Positions 37,186 through 47,124 of a stretch of 64,000 nucleotides of DNA are shown piece by piece. The notes under the pieces are model-generated. The model was not told where the DNA came from. It saw nothing but the letters and a program-made list of their open reading frames with translations, and ran no database searches. The DNA is taken from the NCBI GenBank assembly GCA_024349245.1, contig JALDNG010000548.1, positions 1-64,000 of the forward strand. Reading direction: 5' to 3'. The DNA comes from Neodontobutis hainanensis. Taxonomy: Eukaryota > Chordata > Actinopteri > Gobiiformes > Odontobutidae. Every line of letters starts with the position of its first letter. Position 1 is the stretch's first letter. Made by a program: the position numbers and the translations under genes.

Positions 37186-37190
37186 TTTAA

Positions 37191-38194
37191 ATGACTCAGT
37201 TTTTACCTCCAAATTTGCTTTCTCTGTTTTTCCCGAGAGAACCTTTGCCATTTAAGGTTCCACTGAAACAGAAGAAATGCCCAAAAAATAAACAATATAC
37301 AGGAATCTCCCAATATTTAGATCATTTCGAAGTTTTTGTCCATAGTAATTAAAGGAACCGAAGGAAGAACCTCCTGTGATTTATGAAACGCGTTTCGAAA
37401 GAAGAGACAGAAAGGTGGACTTTTAATATTGATTTCAGAGACGGGAAAGACAGGAAAAAGAGTGCCTTTTGTTAGAAGAAAAAAGAAAACTGTCTGCAGA
37501 ATAATTTATTTTAGGGGATCCTAAGCTCGATACCAACGTGACACCTGATCCATATAAGACTCTCTTTATCGCCAGATTGGTACAAATCTTAATTTTAATT
37601 TAGAGTTACGACACACACGAATCTAGATTGAAAAGAGAGTTCGAAATATTTGGTCCTATTAAGATGGTTGTATATATTTTTACATAGATTCGTATTATTA
37701 CAGACAAAATTGCCGGTAAAAACCGTGGCTACGCCTTTATACAGTATGAACATACAAGAGATATGCATGGTTTGAGTTTATTCTAATCAGCCGCCTACAA
37801 ACATATGGATGGAAAGAAAATAGATGGTAGAAGGATCATAGTTGATGCCGAAAGAGGTAGAGTCGAATCCGGTTGGCTTCCGAGATATCTAAGTTTGGGA
37901 TCTAACTAAATAATAGGTGGAGGATTGGGCGGTCATCGCCGATCAGAACGTAAAAAACCGGATACTTTCCGAAATTCTTTTGTTGAAACAGATCGCGATG
38001 ACCGTGAAACGTCTAATAGGCGCGAAAGTCGCCATCATAGTCGGGATAGAGATCGTAAAAGGGGTTCAGATAGGAGACTTGAAAAGGAAAGAAGTGCGAG
38101 CAGAGGAAGTCGATCTCGCAGAGATTCAACAAGCAGGCGACGACAAAAAGATGAGGATAGGCGTAAAAGTGATAAGGATCGACGTCATTACTAA
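37191..38194 (+). CDS. SNRNP70: U1 small nuclear ribonucleoprotein 70 kDa (U1-70K)
   Basis: Component of the U1 snRNP, which recognises 5' splice sites in the nucleus; the RRM binds U1 snRNA stem-loop I. Eight exons: 37191-37331, 37355-37414, 37439-~37493, 37515-37579, 37604-37666, 37688-37769, 37791-37892, 37917-38194. The start is fixed by MTQFLPPNLLSLF, near-identical to the human N-terminus. Spliced length is about 281 aa against 437 in human, the loss being in the tail. Features: N-terminal U1-C/U1 contact region with QYTGISQYLDHFEEPKEEPP (res. 36-55), basic helix ERRDRKRRERQEK (62-74), RRM ~100-180 with RNP2 TLFIAR (101-106) and RNP1 RGYAFIQY (141-148), KKIDGRRIIVDAERG, then GGLGG and an RD/RS-rich tail (SRDRDRKRGSDRR). 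From residue 1 to ~170 it aligns to human without gaps. Introns are 21-24 nt, GT-AG, except the third (see separate entry). Not recoverable by ORF search because only the tail exon is long. Confidence 0.93.
37332..37916 (+). other. ultra-short introns of the U1-70K gene
   Basis: Intervals fixed by protein alignment: 37332-37354 (23 nt), 37415-37438 (24), 37580-37603 (24), 37667-37687 (21), 37770-37790 (21), 37893-37916 (24), all GT-AG, plus an irregular one ending at 37514. 5' ends are only loosely conserved (gttttt, gtggac, gtacaa, gttgta, gtttga, gtttgg). 3' ends are aaag, tcag, ttag, atag, tcag, atag. Several carry a taa or ctaa word 4-13 nt before the AG (ctaactaa in the last), a possible branch site. 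None is long enough for a separate polypyrimidine tract. Confidence 0.9.
37492..37514 (+). other. irregular third intron of U1-70K
   Basis: The only GT-AG choice (37492-37514, 23 nt) shifts the downstream frame. Removing 37494-37514 (21 nt, starting CT) restores the frame and recreates the Trp of the conserved K-x-W-D-P block. Alternatives are a one-base overcall in the GGGG run at 37514-37517, or a noncanonical donor. The rest of the gene shows no disabling mutation. Confidence 0.6.
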
Positions 38195-38195
38195 C

Positions 38196-39836
38196 TATTA
38201 AGTTACAAATGTGTTTTTACAACTTTAAACGGTAAAATGGGTTTGTATTCATTTATAAACGATCGATCACATTTGACCTATATAATGTTAATAATTGCCA
38301 GATAAAGTTTTAATATCTTTGAGAATAATTGCTATATTTTAAATTGTATTTTTCGTTTAAACATTTTAAATGTTCCGCGAATATTAATTTTTTGTTTGAA
38401 AATCTCAAAAAAATAAGATTACGAGTGGATGGTTCTAAAAATCACAAAATATATGCGATTCACAAATTTAATTTAATCAAAAAATGAATAATTCGCGATA
38501 GTTGTGCATGACTAATATGCATTTCAAAACTTATTCAGATCATCATTGGATGTGGGAGTGATGCACTTAAATATTTATGAAGTTTACAGTCCTTTACATG
38601 TCAATTTCCTTTGGTGAATTGGTTATTGCATAGAAGCTGTTGTTTTTTTTGATTTGGTGAATCTTCAATTATTTTTTACTTTGTACTATTTTTATAAAAT
38701 AATTTTTCAGTCTTTAATACTTTTTTATTTCTTAATTGTATTGAGATGTTATTTTCACATATTTTTTCAAAAATGTTTAAGAATTAAATTATTATCGGAA
38801 TTTAATTTTCAATTTTTGACATATCAAAATTATCGTTTCTTCAAACCCGTTTATATTTATACCATGGTTTTTAACTATTTATTTCTTAAAATTTTTAAGA
38901 CTGAATTTTATTGTGTAAGTTTCGTGTTTATTCACTTATTTAAAATATCATGCTATCCCTGTTGGTTTATCTTTTTTAAATAAGCTTATTATAAAAGTGA
39001 AGTAATTTTATTTTTAACATCCATAGGTTTATGATAAAAAAATTATTTTATAAATCCTTTCATTGAATGAATCAGTTTTCTTAGCGCACTGCTGTTTTAG
39101 AATCGACAAATGTATTTTAAATTCTTGATATCATCCCTTAGTGCTTCATCACAATTACTTCTGTTGTTGTTTTTATATTTTCATGGCCACACTTGGTGGA
39201 GGTTTTGCGAATAAGGTACTTACCATCTTATAATATTAATGAAGCTTCATTACCCATTTTCAAACTCAAACGTAGATATTTTTTGACATTTTTAAGAATC
39301 AGAGAAAGATTTCGCTCACAATATTTCGACTTAAGCTATTTTGAGAATGATTAAATCATCCAAAATTATTAAGCAGTATTTTGGACTACGTTTAGTCCAT
39401 TTTACATATTTTTTGTAAGAATATTTTTGTCAACTTTAGATTTGGTTTGATATATAGGAATTCTTAGTTGATCCTAGGTTAACATAGGTTTTGAATCTTC
39501 TCTTCTGAGGGTATTCATCAATTTATCATTCTTTTATTCTCATAAAAATCACAAATATTTTATATTTTGCTTATGTTGTTATTTATACTAAAAATAATGT
39601 TCTTTTATTATTTTAAAACAGAATAAACTCATATTGTTTTAATCTTAGCATGTGATGGTTTAATATAAGATCGTATCTGTTTTTTGTTTACCAATGAAAT
39701 TTATTGCTTTACATCATATGAGCAAACAAATATATTCGTCCACTGCTAGTTTTTATAAAATATGAGAACTTTTCATATATTCACAATTTTATGTTATTAT
39801 AAATCAAAACATCTCACTCAGTGTTATCTTTATTAT
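38196..39836. other. AT-rich region downstream of U1-70K
   Basis: The 109-codon plus frame at 38654-38983 is almost wholly F, L, I and Y from T-rich DNA and is judged spurious. No AATAAA lies in the first 100 bases after the U1-70K stop. Nothing else seen. Confidence 0.5.
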
Positions 39837-40172
39837 TTAAGCTCTGTATCGATTATTGAAACCTGAATTTATCGCTACTGTATGGTAGTAAAATGTTTTT
39901 GAAAGAGGAGTGAAGGTTATTATTGTGTTTCCAAACGATTCGCAATCTTCATTTGTTAAGTTATTACCAGTTCGATTCAGACCTAAATACTCCAATCGTT
40001 CATCACATAAATGAGAAATGTGCATTTCAAGATTCGCGTTAACATCTGACAAAAATGTAGCCTCGGGTAGTCTGGTTATACAAAACAACAAATTCTGATG
40101 GTTTAAATCACACTTATGGAATAAAATTTTTATTATTCTGGAGTATTCGTCGACCGTGTTCGTTAATCCCAA
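39837..40172 (-). CDS. 111-codon ORF, unknown
   Basis: The minus frame has no ATG near its start (it opens at a TTG). It includes ILFHKCDLNHQNLLFCITRL, RLEYLGLNRTGNNLTN and NTIITFTPLSKTFYYHTV. Composition is balanced and more protein-like than most frames here. A nearby ATG frame (MPHQMTKFIFGINEHG, from about 40203) could be its first exon via a GT-AG interval of about 43 nt. A frame this long is also possible by chance in 64 kb. Function unknown. Confidence 0.3.
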   Translation of the reverse strand: MGLTNTVDEYSRIIKILFHKCDLNHQNLLFCITRLPEATFLSDVNANLEMHISHLCDERLEYLGLNRTGNNLTNEDCESFGNTIITFTPLSKTFYYHTVAINSGFNNRYRA

Positions 40173-40209
40173 ATATAAACTTCGTCATTTGATGAGGCAT
40201 CGTGAAAGG

Positions 40210-41944
40210 TTAATTCTTATAACTGCTAAAATAATAATAAATTTAAAGGGATATAGGCCAATAATTGATATATTAAAGAAAAATCTCAGATAAAATGACT
40301 ACGACTGATTAACTTGAAATTTAATTTATGTTGTCGAATTAATATATTTACATTTTGTTTGCAAAATTTATCAATGATCTGAGGTGTTTTATCAAGGACT
40401 ACTAAAAAATGCCTAAAATTGTTACCTAATTTTTTAAAAAAGTTAAGTATCGAAATTTAGCATCTTTCAGAAAATATGATTCTCATATTTTTCTCTGAGA
40501 GGTAATTTAAAATATTTTGAATTTTCTTCTTTGTTGACAAGACAACGCTAAATTTTAAATTCCGTAGAACAGATTGATTTGGTTTATCAGAAATTTATTT
40601 TGGGTTTATACATTTAATACACCAGTAAAATTAATAGAATTTTTCCCAGTTAGTTTTTTATTAAATACTCTAAACTACCTACAATAAGTATTTTCTATCA
40701 GATTTAACCATTCTGAATTTTCCATACTTTTGACTGAATTAACTTTTGTCTAAAAAATTCAACATTTATGAGCTTTTCACCTTATAATAGATATCGTACA
40801 TCATAAAGTAGGCTCGCATCCTCTATATTTCATCGTAATCAAACGATGAAATGAGTTCGTATTCTAGATCTGGTTTTCTGATACATACCGGATGTTTCTC
40901 ATAACTGAAACTGAATAAACTGCATGGTGATTAAATAATGTGTTTTAAACTTTTGTTTGCTCGTTAAACTTCATATACACAACCTATAATTACTTAGAAA
41001 AATGTGCATCGACCATTCCAATAGATTTTCTATTTGTGATCTTATTTTATGTCACACGAAAATTTGTTTTTAAATGTTATTAGTTTTCCAGTTAATAATT
41101 AATATACTTTCATTTTTCGGATTTTTTAGGTCTTACTTCCATCAAATCCATAATTTATTTACGTCTCTAAGTTTCAGAGGATACTTTAAAATTATATTGA
41201 CGCATGTCAACGTAAGATTAAAGAAATGAATTTATTGACAAACGAATCTTTTTTCCTGAATGCGTACAGAATTTAGACATCGATATGTATTCTTAAACAC
41301 AATGAAACGATTATAACCTGCCAATTTTCACTCAATTTAGTTTTAATACATAGAATTTGAAATATATTTCCATAAGTCAATCATTTTTGTCGATATAACG
41401 TGCTTTTATTTTCTTACTGCTCAAAAAAATTCACTCTTGAAGAATTCGCATTTAAGTTGTTTTCATATCTGATAACTGACTCTGGTGCCTCAATATGGAA
41501 TAAAATGTAATTTGAAAACTTTAACTCAATCTTAAATAACCTTTGTGAATGATTCTGTCACTCATAAAGAATAGTTGCCAAATAAAATTTTTTTACATTC
41601 TCCTAACTTTCTAATGATACAGGTTTCGAAATACTCGGCTATTCTGTTGTAAAGATGACAAGACGAAAAATTTCAAATATACTTGCTCATTTATTTATTT
41701 TTCGATCCTGATGACACGATAACCATCTCATATTTATCAACAAAATTCGAATTATTTTTTGTAAGCTTTAAAAAAGCGATTTATTACGAAGCAGGTTTAT
41801 TGAAATTTTTTATGATGTTTCTGGAATTTTCTTAAAAAACATCATAGATGAGTAATAAATCATTCTTGACTTCTAGAGTTTCTATGAACAATGTTTCACA
41901 GCTTTTCTTATAAGATAAGCTTTCATCGTAAGTTCGTGAATACC
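40210..41944. other. AT-rich intergenic DNA
   Basis: No readable gene or repeat beyond the terminal word of gypsy element 3 at 41961. Confidence 0.5.
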
Positions 41945-41960
41945 ATTATTGCTACAATCA

Positions 41961-42000
41961 AGCATAATAAGATTTCAGCATATTACGACTGGTTTTGGAA
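41961..42000 (-). repeat. terminal repeat word, element 3 right (LTR relic)
   Basis: Plus-strand agcataataagat, then tacgactggtttt, matching agtataataagat and tacgactagttt at 45685-45722 in direct orientation. A purine-rich tract (minus: cacaaggggagac, plus 42010-42022) lies just inside, as expected for a polypurine tract next to a 3' LTR. Confidence 0.55.
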
Positions 42001-42097
42001 TTTAACGTCTCCCCTTGTGGTATTCAACATTATCTTTAGCCTTAAGTCGTTCTGAACATCGAAACATCTTTGAGTGGTCATGAAATAGTGCAGGCTC

Positions 42098-42950
42098 TTA
42101 AATTGGATTTGTTATGTCATTGAAGATGTACCTTGTTTTAATATGATCAATATTTCTTTTCCCCACTTTAGAATTTACCAGAACTTGAAAGGACACCTGG
42201 CTTGTTCTTTGAATTATAGTTCCTGATATCCATTTTGAGGGGTTATTTCCAAACAACTTAATATAAACAGGGTGATTTTGATTAATGGTACGTGTACTCT
42301 TCTTTGGTTCATCGGGTTTGGATTTTATATTTTTCATCATCGAATAGAATTTGGTCACCATTTTTTCCCAAACATTTTTTCATACTGTGTAAAGCCTGAA
42401 GATGCGCGAGGCACTGATCGATAACTCATGAGATATATATCAAGCTCCCTACGCCCAAAATCAGACATCATATCCACGGAACGCTTGAAGGATTGTAAAT
42501 ATCACTCTACTAAACCATTGGTTAGCCTGTGAAGGAGAGGTTGTAATGTGGTGAACATTATACGTTTTCAAAAATGTTTTAATTTGATCAGATGCGAGTT
42601 GTGGAACATTGTCCGAGGCAATCGTGCTCGGCATCCCAAAACGAGAGAACAATTTCGTTATTTTGTCACGGTTTCAATGATTTTATTTTTGTCATTCTAT
42701 AACTTTCTGGCCATTTGCTATAGGCGTCGACGATGATTAAATAATACATTAAATTTTTGATTGATGCAAAATCTATACGTACCCTTTCTACTGGCTTTGA
42801 GAAATAGTACAACGAGTGGCATGGAGCCCTTTTTGGCGATTTGATTTTTGTTGTCTGACAGTATTGACATCTTTTAATATAATTTTCAGGATTTGCTTTT
42901 ACGTTTGGCCACCATATCACTTGTTCTGTCTTATGAATCGATTTTGTCAA
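42098..42950 (-). pseudogene. element 3 integrase
   Basis: Three frames. 42950-42666: zinc region VIWWPNVKANPENYIKRCQY, then CQTTKIKSPKRAPCH and core VRIDFASIKNLMYYLIIVDA with YSKWPE. 42652-42461: MFSRFGMPSTIASDNVPQL (second Asp in SDN) and HHITTSPSQANQWFSR, where the catalytic Glu position is no longer in an AER context and is lost. 42361-42098: C-terminal domain NPSKWISGTIIQRTSQVSF and KRNIDHIKTRY. Not functional. Confidence 0.85.
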
Positions 42951-43299
42951 GCCCAGATGACTTTCATGTTATTGTTTAATAGCTTTCTTTCTAAGGGTCT
43001 CTGTAATCACAACTCGTTTACCTTGGTTGATTAATTCGCCAATAACCGACACGTGATAACTATCATCCAAATATTTTTTAATTTCCGGCTAATTCTTTTT
43101 GTGTTTCTCTCTGCCTATCAGCCTTCTTTCATTTTCCATTTAACTGGTTTCTTGTCTGTTTCCTTAGGTAACTCTGAATTAGTTATCCCAATCTCCTTTT
43201 GAGCTTCGACTAAATTCACAATTACATCTTTGTTTTGATTGTCCTGAAGCGTATTATTCAATGGTAATCTTGATTAGGAAACTTATTCTTTGAACCTTT

Positions 43300-43640
43300 C
43301 AACTGATTGAATCGTATGTTGGTAGCCCATCGTAGCAGCAACCAATCTCTGGATTCTAAACTTTTAAGTATTTTTAAATGCGTTCCCTTGTTTAAGCTAG
43401 AAGACAAGAGGCTTATGGTCCGTTTCCACGGTGAATGTTCTGAATTCTAGGTACAGAAAAAACTTCTTTTGTGTCAAATAATCGCAACCACTTCCTTTTC
43501 AATTGTGCAATAACAATTTTCAACGTCGTTAGGTTTTCTGAAAGCATAGGAAATTTGGTGTGTGTGATTGTTGATTTACTCCCCTAGTATTGCTCGATTC
43601 CTCGATCCGATGCATCTGTTTGAACAACGATTTTTTTATC
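43300..43640 (-). pseudogene. element 3 RNase H
   Basis: Minus fragments VVQTDASDRGIEQY (catalytic Asp in TDAS), NCYCTIEKEVVAII (catalytic Glu in EKE) and FTVETDHKPLV (catalytic Asp in TDH), in three frames. Confidence 0.7.
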
Positions 43641-43689
43641 TTAACATAATTTGACTTAGATCACATGCTTAATCAACTTCTCTTTAACA

Positions 43690-44450
43690 TTATCAAAAGT
43701 AGTTTGTTCTTACTGTGTCCATTTACATGTTTGATTCGCTCTTACTAGGTCAGATAATATTTGCTAAATTTCGGAAATATCTAATCATTCCCAAAAATGT
43801 ACGAATTTCGGAGAGGTTCTAAGATATTGGCATCTTTATCACTGCTTCCGCATTTGTGTCGGACTTTTGAACACCTTCTCTGCTCATCTTCAGCCCGCAG
43901 AATTCAATACAAATCAGGTTAGATTTTGATTTTTTTTCATTTATAGTCAAATGCTTGACAGCCTTTTTAAACATTTTTTGTGATCTTTATGTTCTTTAAT
44001 AGTTTCCCCAAACACGATGATACCATCAAGTAAACACCCAGTTCCATTGATTCTGGCTAAAATTTGATCCATAGCTTTTTGCCGTAAGATGGAGAGTAAT
44101 GCTGAACCGAATGTAAGACGGTTATATTGATATAATCCAAACTGAGTTGAAATGGTTAATAAGTGTTTACAACTCAGTATAAGGGGAATCTGATTGTATG
44201 TCTATTTCGGATCAATTATCAAAAACATTGCTGATCCATTTATATATGCAACAATTCCTGCCACTCTTGGAAGGTGGTACTGTGGCATTTATGTTAATGG
44301 GTTAATTTTTACTGAGTTATCTTTGCAAGTTTTAATGGCGCAATTTTACTTCACAATTGGAACGATTTAAGTGACCCATTCACTGATTTCGACTGGTTCA
44401 AGGATTTTTTTGAAACACATTTCTTCTTTTTCAATTTTTCTTTTGTATAA
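43690..44450 (-). pseudogene. element 3 reverse transcriptase
   Basis: Minus fragments TQFGLYQYNRLTFGSALL, then RQKAMDQILARINGTGCLLD and GIIVFGETIKEHKDH. The catalytic Y-L-D-D-I box reads L-L-D-G-I, so the second Asp is lost. Upstream parts are too mutated to read cleanly. Confidence 0.75.
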
Positions 44451-44794
44451 TGATAATGGTCTTGGAATTAAATAAACTTGTTTGTTTTTAGGTTTCGGTA
44501 AGATCTCTGCATCAAGGGTTTCGATACGCACAAGTTATATATCTTCAATTTTGTCACAACATTTAATGGAAAACACGAGCGTTCTCCAATTTGAATACAA
44601 AATATCCAGCCACTTACACCACATAGTAGGCATTTCATAATTGTAAACTAACACTACTCATGTTGTAATGAGTTTTTACTTTGTGTTTTACCTGTATAAA
44701 CACTTCTCCAAAAACAGTTACTTTGTTTGTGTAACTGGCATATTTATCCGTCGTTAAACCATATTTCAGCTTTTGTTCTCTTTACAACTGTTCG

Positions 44795-44875
44795 GGTATA
44801 ATGGTGATGAGTGATCCACTATCCACCAACAGTTTAATCGATTTGCCCGATATCTCCACTGTCCCAAGGTGGCTT
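44795..44875 (-). pseudogene. element 3 protease
   Basis: The minus frame reads VEISGKSIKLLVDSGSLITI followed by IP. This is a retropepsin active site with an intact D-S-G. Frame continuity on both sides is poor. Confidence 0.75.
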
Positions 44876-45123
44876 TTTTGACTTTAGTCATGGCGTTGGA
44901 ACAGTTTATTTTTTGGTTAATATAATATTCATTTGCATCAAACGTTTCCTTTCACTTGTCTGCCAGTTCCTCCACTGTTTGCGCCTCATAGATACGTGAC
45001 CCTTCTTGTTACACTAAGAACATTCGGTGTTTATAAATCCGAAAGGTTCTCCTCAATGATCCCTCAGACATATTTGGCATTTACTGTTTTTTTTTCTGAT
45101 TTGGGTTTGGTTTGATTCTTTTT

Positions 45124-45411
45124 CTAGCACCGGGTAATATTACTTTTTTGAATCACCTTAATACTGGCTAGGTGGACTTTAAATTTCCTTGCTCGTTGGC
45201 TAACTGTATCAAACCCCAAGTCTCTTAACATGTTTAAAATGTTATCTAGAATGAGCCTTTCTTGTAAGATGACTAATAGGCAGTCTCTCAACGCTTCTTT
45301 TGGGAATTCTTGGAAAGCATATCTAGACGAGGCTGTTTTATCCTTATCAAAAATTATAAAATTTTCTCCTCTATTTTTGTCTCGTATTCCAAAAACTGTG
45401 ATGTTCTGCAA
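45124..45411 (-). pseudogene. element 3 gag fragment
   Basis: A 95-codon minus frame with FPKEALRDCLLVILQERLIL, then DNILNMLRDLGFDTVSQRAR, the R-D-L---I--E-I---LL-----L-F--A--IA pattern at the end of gypsy capsids. A knuckle-like Cys region would lie between this and the protease near 45.0 kb but is not clear. Confidence 0.65.
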
Positions 45412-45684
45412 TGATAATCGCGCAGTTAGTCGTGTTTTTCGATAAAATTATTTATTTCTTCAATCGATCTCTTTTCTGGAAGGATAGAGGCTGATATTAC
45501 AGTCAATATTTTCAACGAACCCTTTCCGATTGCGAATAACAGGCAGATAACTTTGTCTTCATCCGTAAGTTGGTAATTTTGTATAAATTACATATTGTTT
45601 TAAATATACCGACTATGTTGATTGTTGGGAACCAAATTCTTCCAATTTAACGGTTTTCTCCCATGTCGAAATTTTGAAATAATA

Positions 45685-45722
45685 GAGTATAATAAGATTA
45701 CGGTAGCATACGACTAGTTTCG
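45685..45722 (-). repeat. terminal repeat word, element 3 left (LTR relic)
   Basis: Direct counterpart of 41961-42000. The sequence just inside on the minus strand runs to ttggttcccaacaatc near 45640, which could be the LTR end and primer-binding region, but this is not certain. Confidence 0.5.
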
Positions 45723-46740
45723 AGATATGAAATTTTTACATCTATTTTCTTTGCTATTTTGAATTTTTTCATTCAAATCTCAATTTTAAATTTCTCAAAG
45801 CCAACAAATGCATTTATTTTGCGATGTTTATCTAAAATGAGATCGGTATTTTCTTGTTGATTACATAGTTTTGCCAATTCTTTTTTATTCTTCAAAAATG
45901 TGTATTTTAATTCAAATCACACCTATTTAATAATTTTTTAACTCAAATAAATTCATGGGCTATTCCCAAAAATTACTCTTTGATGCATGTTATGTAAGAT
46001 GTTTTGGTTTCTGATTTTATTTATATGAAAATGTTTTCTTTATTCAACTGATTCGCATTCTTACATTTAAGCTTCGTTTATTACTTCTTTACCTTCTTTG
46101 ATTGAAAGAGAAATTCAGACACCGAAAGCTTTATCCTTCGAATCAATTCCAATCCTTTTAAATTGTTTTGATAGGATACCTCCATACCGGCTCATGAAAA
46201 AAAAAACATATCGTGCATCTATGTTCATCGACAGTTACAATATTTGAGAAGTAACATTATGTTTGAATCTCTTTTAATTTTAAAATTTAGCCTGAATGTT
46301 CTTTTTTCAGTTTTTCATTCTTATATTGCCAAAAAAGAAATAGTTTCAATTCCCTTTCAATAATTTTAACCCTTAAATTTTAAGATTAGTGTGCTCTGTC
46401 TATAAATCTGTGGTTTGAACTACTTTGTCTTTAATCTATTTAAAGTCAAGCACTAAGTGTCAATTCAAAAAACTTTATCTTTTATGAAAGGTTTTTTACG
46501 TTCTTCTGAGTATAATCCTCCCATCAAAGTACATAATACCAAATCGTCATAATTCCTGATCTTTTGAAGAAAAGCAGGAGTATTTTTTGAGATCGAAGGA
46601 ATTAATGTAACCGGAATAATTTTCTTGATGTTGATATTTCAGATTTAGACCTTTCTTGACCTTAAACTATAATATTACTGTACTCTTAGTGTATTTCAAA
46701 AAAAATCAAACTTCATTTAAAAATCGACAATATCGTATAT
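45723..46740. other. AT-rich intergenic DNA
   Basis: No readable gene. Isolated GC-richer words near 46110-46150 do not form a frame. Confidence 0.5.
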
Positions 46741-46749
46741 TCTGTTGAT

Positions 46750-47120
46750 TTTATATGGATTCGTCATCTTATGAGTTTTCATGTCAACAAAATCGGCACT
46801 CGTTCAATATGCTAACGATTTCATTCATAACTCTGACTACATTTCGGTTTACACGGTTTTCATTAACAGACGATATCACATAGGTAAGGTCAATCGAAAG
46901 GCAGGGGACAGTGTCAAGTTTTTAGTTGGAGAAAGCCTCACAACCAAACACACGGTGTTTACACGCGAAAAAGGTTGCAGAGTAGAGTGAAGTGCTGAAC
47001 AACAAAAACTAACTTGCAGATCTTCCCTGAAGGACATTTTATGAACGAAAATATCTTTACAAGGACGCTCGGATAGGTTTAACTCATCCTTGCTCTCCAA
47101 TAAGCAATTTGACATGGGGT
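46750..47120. other. coding-like island, strand uncertain
   Basis: A less AT-rich island with open frames on both strands: plus 46781-46990 (69 codons, MSTKSALVQYANDFIHNSDY, later GKVNRKAGDSVKFLVGESLT) and minus 47115-46876 (79 codons, SERPCKDIFVHKMSFREDLQ). The plus frame starts at an ATG and looks the more protein-like. It contains ataggtaag, a good donor word, so it may be one exon of a spliced gene. Not recognised. Confidence 0.3.
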
Positions 47121-47124
47121 TTGC

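Larger units (their letters stand above)
41961..45722 (-). mobile_element. gypsy element 3, decayed (K02A2.6-like type)
   Basis: Retroelement on the minus strand: gag (45.4-45.1 kb), protease (44.87-44.8), RT (44.4-43.7), RNase H (43.64-43.3), integrase (43.0-42.1), flanked by related terminal words at 45685-45722 and 41961-42000. The integrase end carries the N--WI-GTI--R--Q-SF-V and R--DHIKTRYI pattern typical of animal K02A2.6-like polyproteins, so it is a different family from elements 1 and 2. Frameshifts and stops throughout. Confidence 0.85.

Noticed and set aside
37054..37251. 65-codon minus ORF
   Set aside because: Shadow of the first exon of U1-70K, whose plus-strand reading matches the family exactly.
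38654..38983. 109-codon plus-strand ORF
   Set aside because: Almost entirely F, L, I, Y and K from T-rich DNA, no motif, no partner exons; expected by chance at this base composition.
42548..43034. Plus-strand ORFs across gypsy element 3
   Set aside because: Antisense shadows of the integrase; no independent motif.
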